Source of the DNA: Viscum album
Lineage: Eukaryota; Streptophyta; Magnoliopsida; Santalales; Viscaceae
Assembly: GCA_963277665.1 (NCBI GenBank)
Contig: OY728143.1
Location: 228,709,591-228,773,590, forward strand
Reading direction: 5' to 3'
Length of the DNA: 64,000 nt
Below, piece after piece: positions 62,816 through 64,000 of the stretch. The translations under genes were made by a program, and so were the position numbers. The stretch's first letter is position 1. Every line of letters begins with the position of its first letter. The notes beneath the pieces were generated by a model, which worked only from the letters and a program-made list of their open reading frames with translations, was not told the origin of the DNA and ran no database searches.

Positions 62816-64000
62816 GCTTTACGTCCCCGTAAAGATACATCCAAATATAGGGAAACAAAAGTTGGTACTGAGCATGCATCTGAGCCTCCCGCTCCCAAGT
62901 TCTCTCCTGGAGGTTCCCGTGCTGCCATCTGATGTGCACTAGAGGAATCCACCATCCATGTAGGACCCACTCCAATCGATCCTCGATCTCCACCGGGATC
63001 TCCGCAAAAGTTGCCCCATCATCAACGTCCAGCTCCCCATGGTCAATGATGTGTGTCGGGTCATGCACGTATCTACTCAGATAAGATACGTGGAAGACGT
63101 CATGCACCCGGTGCAACTGAGGTGGTAGAGCCAGGCGATAAGCCACCTCGCCAATCCTGCTAAGGACCTGGAATGGTCTGATGAAGTGTGGAGACAACTT
63201 GTCGCCTCAGCCAAATCTCTGTAATCCACATCGAGGTGAGACACGCAAGAAGACGTGGTCGCCATCCTCGAACTCTAGTGGCCTCCTCCTCCTGTCAGCA
63301 TAAGACTTATGTCGGCTCTGAGCTGTCCTCATCCACTCCTGGATGACCTGGACCTTCTCTGTCGTGGCCCGGGCCATCTCTGGTCCAACAAGTGTTGACT
63401 CCCCAGGGTCTGTCCAGCACAACGAAGATCTGCAAGGTCTGCCGTACAACACCTCGTATGGTGTAATCCCGAAGGTGGAGTGGTAGATGTTGTTGTATGC
63501 AAACTCCACCAAGGGTAGGTGGTCCTACCAGCTGCGAACAAAGTCGAGGACACATGCGCGGAGCATGTCCTCGAGAGTCTGATTGGTCCTCTCCGTATGA
63601 CCATCCTTCTGAGGGTGAAAGGCGGTGCTCAGACGTAGCTGCGTCCTGAACGCCTCCTGCAACCCCTTCCAAAGCCGGGAAGTAAGGCGAGCATATCGAT
63701 TGGAGACGATAGATGATGGCACAACGTGAAGCCGTACAATCTCCTGAACGTAGAGACGCCCCAAGCTCTCCACTGAGCCCTGCTCTCTGATGGGTAAGAA
63801 GTGAGCCGACTTGGTGAGTCGATCGACAATCACCCAAATGTAGTCGTGACCTCTAGAAGTGCGTGGAAGTCCAGTCACAAAGTCCATATATATCTCATCC
63901 CACTTCCACTATGGGACCTCCAAGGGCTGTACCAAGCCTACTGGTACCTAGTGCTCTTCCTTCACCTGTTGGCAGGTGAGGCATCGAGAAACAAAATCTG
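62811..64000 (-). pseudogene. gypsy-4 integrase and chromodomain, broken by four stops
   Basis: One continuous frame reads from the right edge to the TGA at 62811. It opens with CLTCQQVKEEH (63972-63983 for CLTC), the cysteine half of the integrase zinc finger. The catalytic core starts with MDFVTGLP at 63887: first aspartate present, second position changed to asparagine (codon 63699-63701, in SNRYARLTS where relatives have SDRD), final glutamate present in HTERTNQ with the correct 35-residue gap. LVEFAYNN, YEVLYGRPCRSSLCW and the chromodomain (VEIEDRLEWVL...RTWEREAQMHAQY) follow. In-frame stops sit at 63948-63950, 63909-63911, 63525-63527 and 63207-63209. Integration activity is therefore lost twice over. 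Confidence 0.93.

Larger units (their letters stand above)
59311..64000 (-). mobile_element. Younger Ty3/gypsy chromovirus (gypsy-4), right part outside window
   Basis: A minus-strand element whose 3' LTR (59311-62802) and integrase end lie in the window. The polypurine tract overlaps the end of the polyprotein. The chromodomain after integrase marks it as a chromovirus of Tekay/Del type. High C+G and abundant CpG set it apart from the worn gypsy elements beside it. The 5 bases before the LTR are CTTTT; the matching duplication would be beyond the right edge. It interrupts gypsy-3. Confidence 0.9.

Overview
This window is a piece of plant nuclear genome made almost entirely of nested LTR retrotransposons. 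I find no host protein-coding gene, tRNA, rRNA or CRISPR. The plant assignment rests on a Ty1/copia element with a methionine-initiator tRNA primer site, on chromodomain-bearing Ty3/gypsy (Tekay/Del-like chromovirus) integrases, and on a large coding-free LTR element (LARD type). Several elements are old enough to have lost most of their C+G and reading frames yet can still be delimited. This suggests a large, repeat-rich genome that removes dead elements slowly. I cannot name the species.

Left part. 1-9120 is a young Ty1/copia element transcribed right to left. The window starts inside its 3' LTR. It has 1905-bp LTRs (complete copy 7216-9120), a tRNA primer site, a 1.9-kb leader filled with a 13-bp palindrome, a gag-protease-integrase frame, one in-frame stop, then reverse transcriptase and RNase H. 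The shared 1342 bp of the two LTRs differ at 14 sites. 9121-9585 is old AT-rich DNA. 9586-18638 is a coding-free LTR retrotransposon with two 2925-bp LTRs, a primer site, a polypurine tract and a near-perfect target duplication. The same old AT-rich DNA resumes at 18639 and runs to about 25850.

Middle part. An old Ty3/gypsy element (about 25851-47503, plus strand) is split by a second, complete but decayed one at 29581-41242. The second has 3.3-kb LTRs and a GATAT target duplication on both sides. Both carry recognisable but multiply broken gag, protease, reverse transcriptase, RNase H, integrase and chromodomain remnants in the expected order.

Right part. 47504-50898 is decayed DNA with no recognisable element. 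50899 to about 52450 is a degenerate LTR fragment with a worn tandem array. 52453-57163 is the 5' LTR of a third plus-strand gypsy element, with gag remnants at 57240-58230. That element is cut by a younger, C+G-rich minus-strand gypsy element: its 3.5-kb LTR occupies 59311-62802, and its integrase and chromodomain run from 62811 off the right edge. Four in-frame stops and a lost catalytic aspartate show it is already dead.

The story is one of successive insertions of different ages, not a gene cluster. The feature most worth a second look is the repeated palindrome shared by the leader and U3 of the young copia element.
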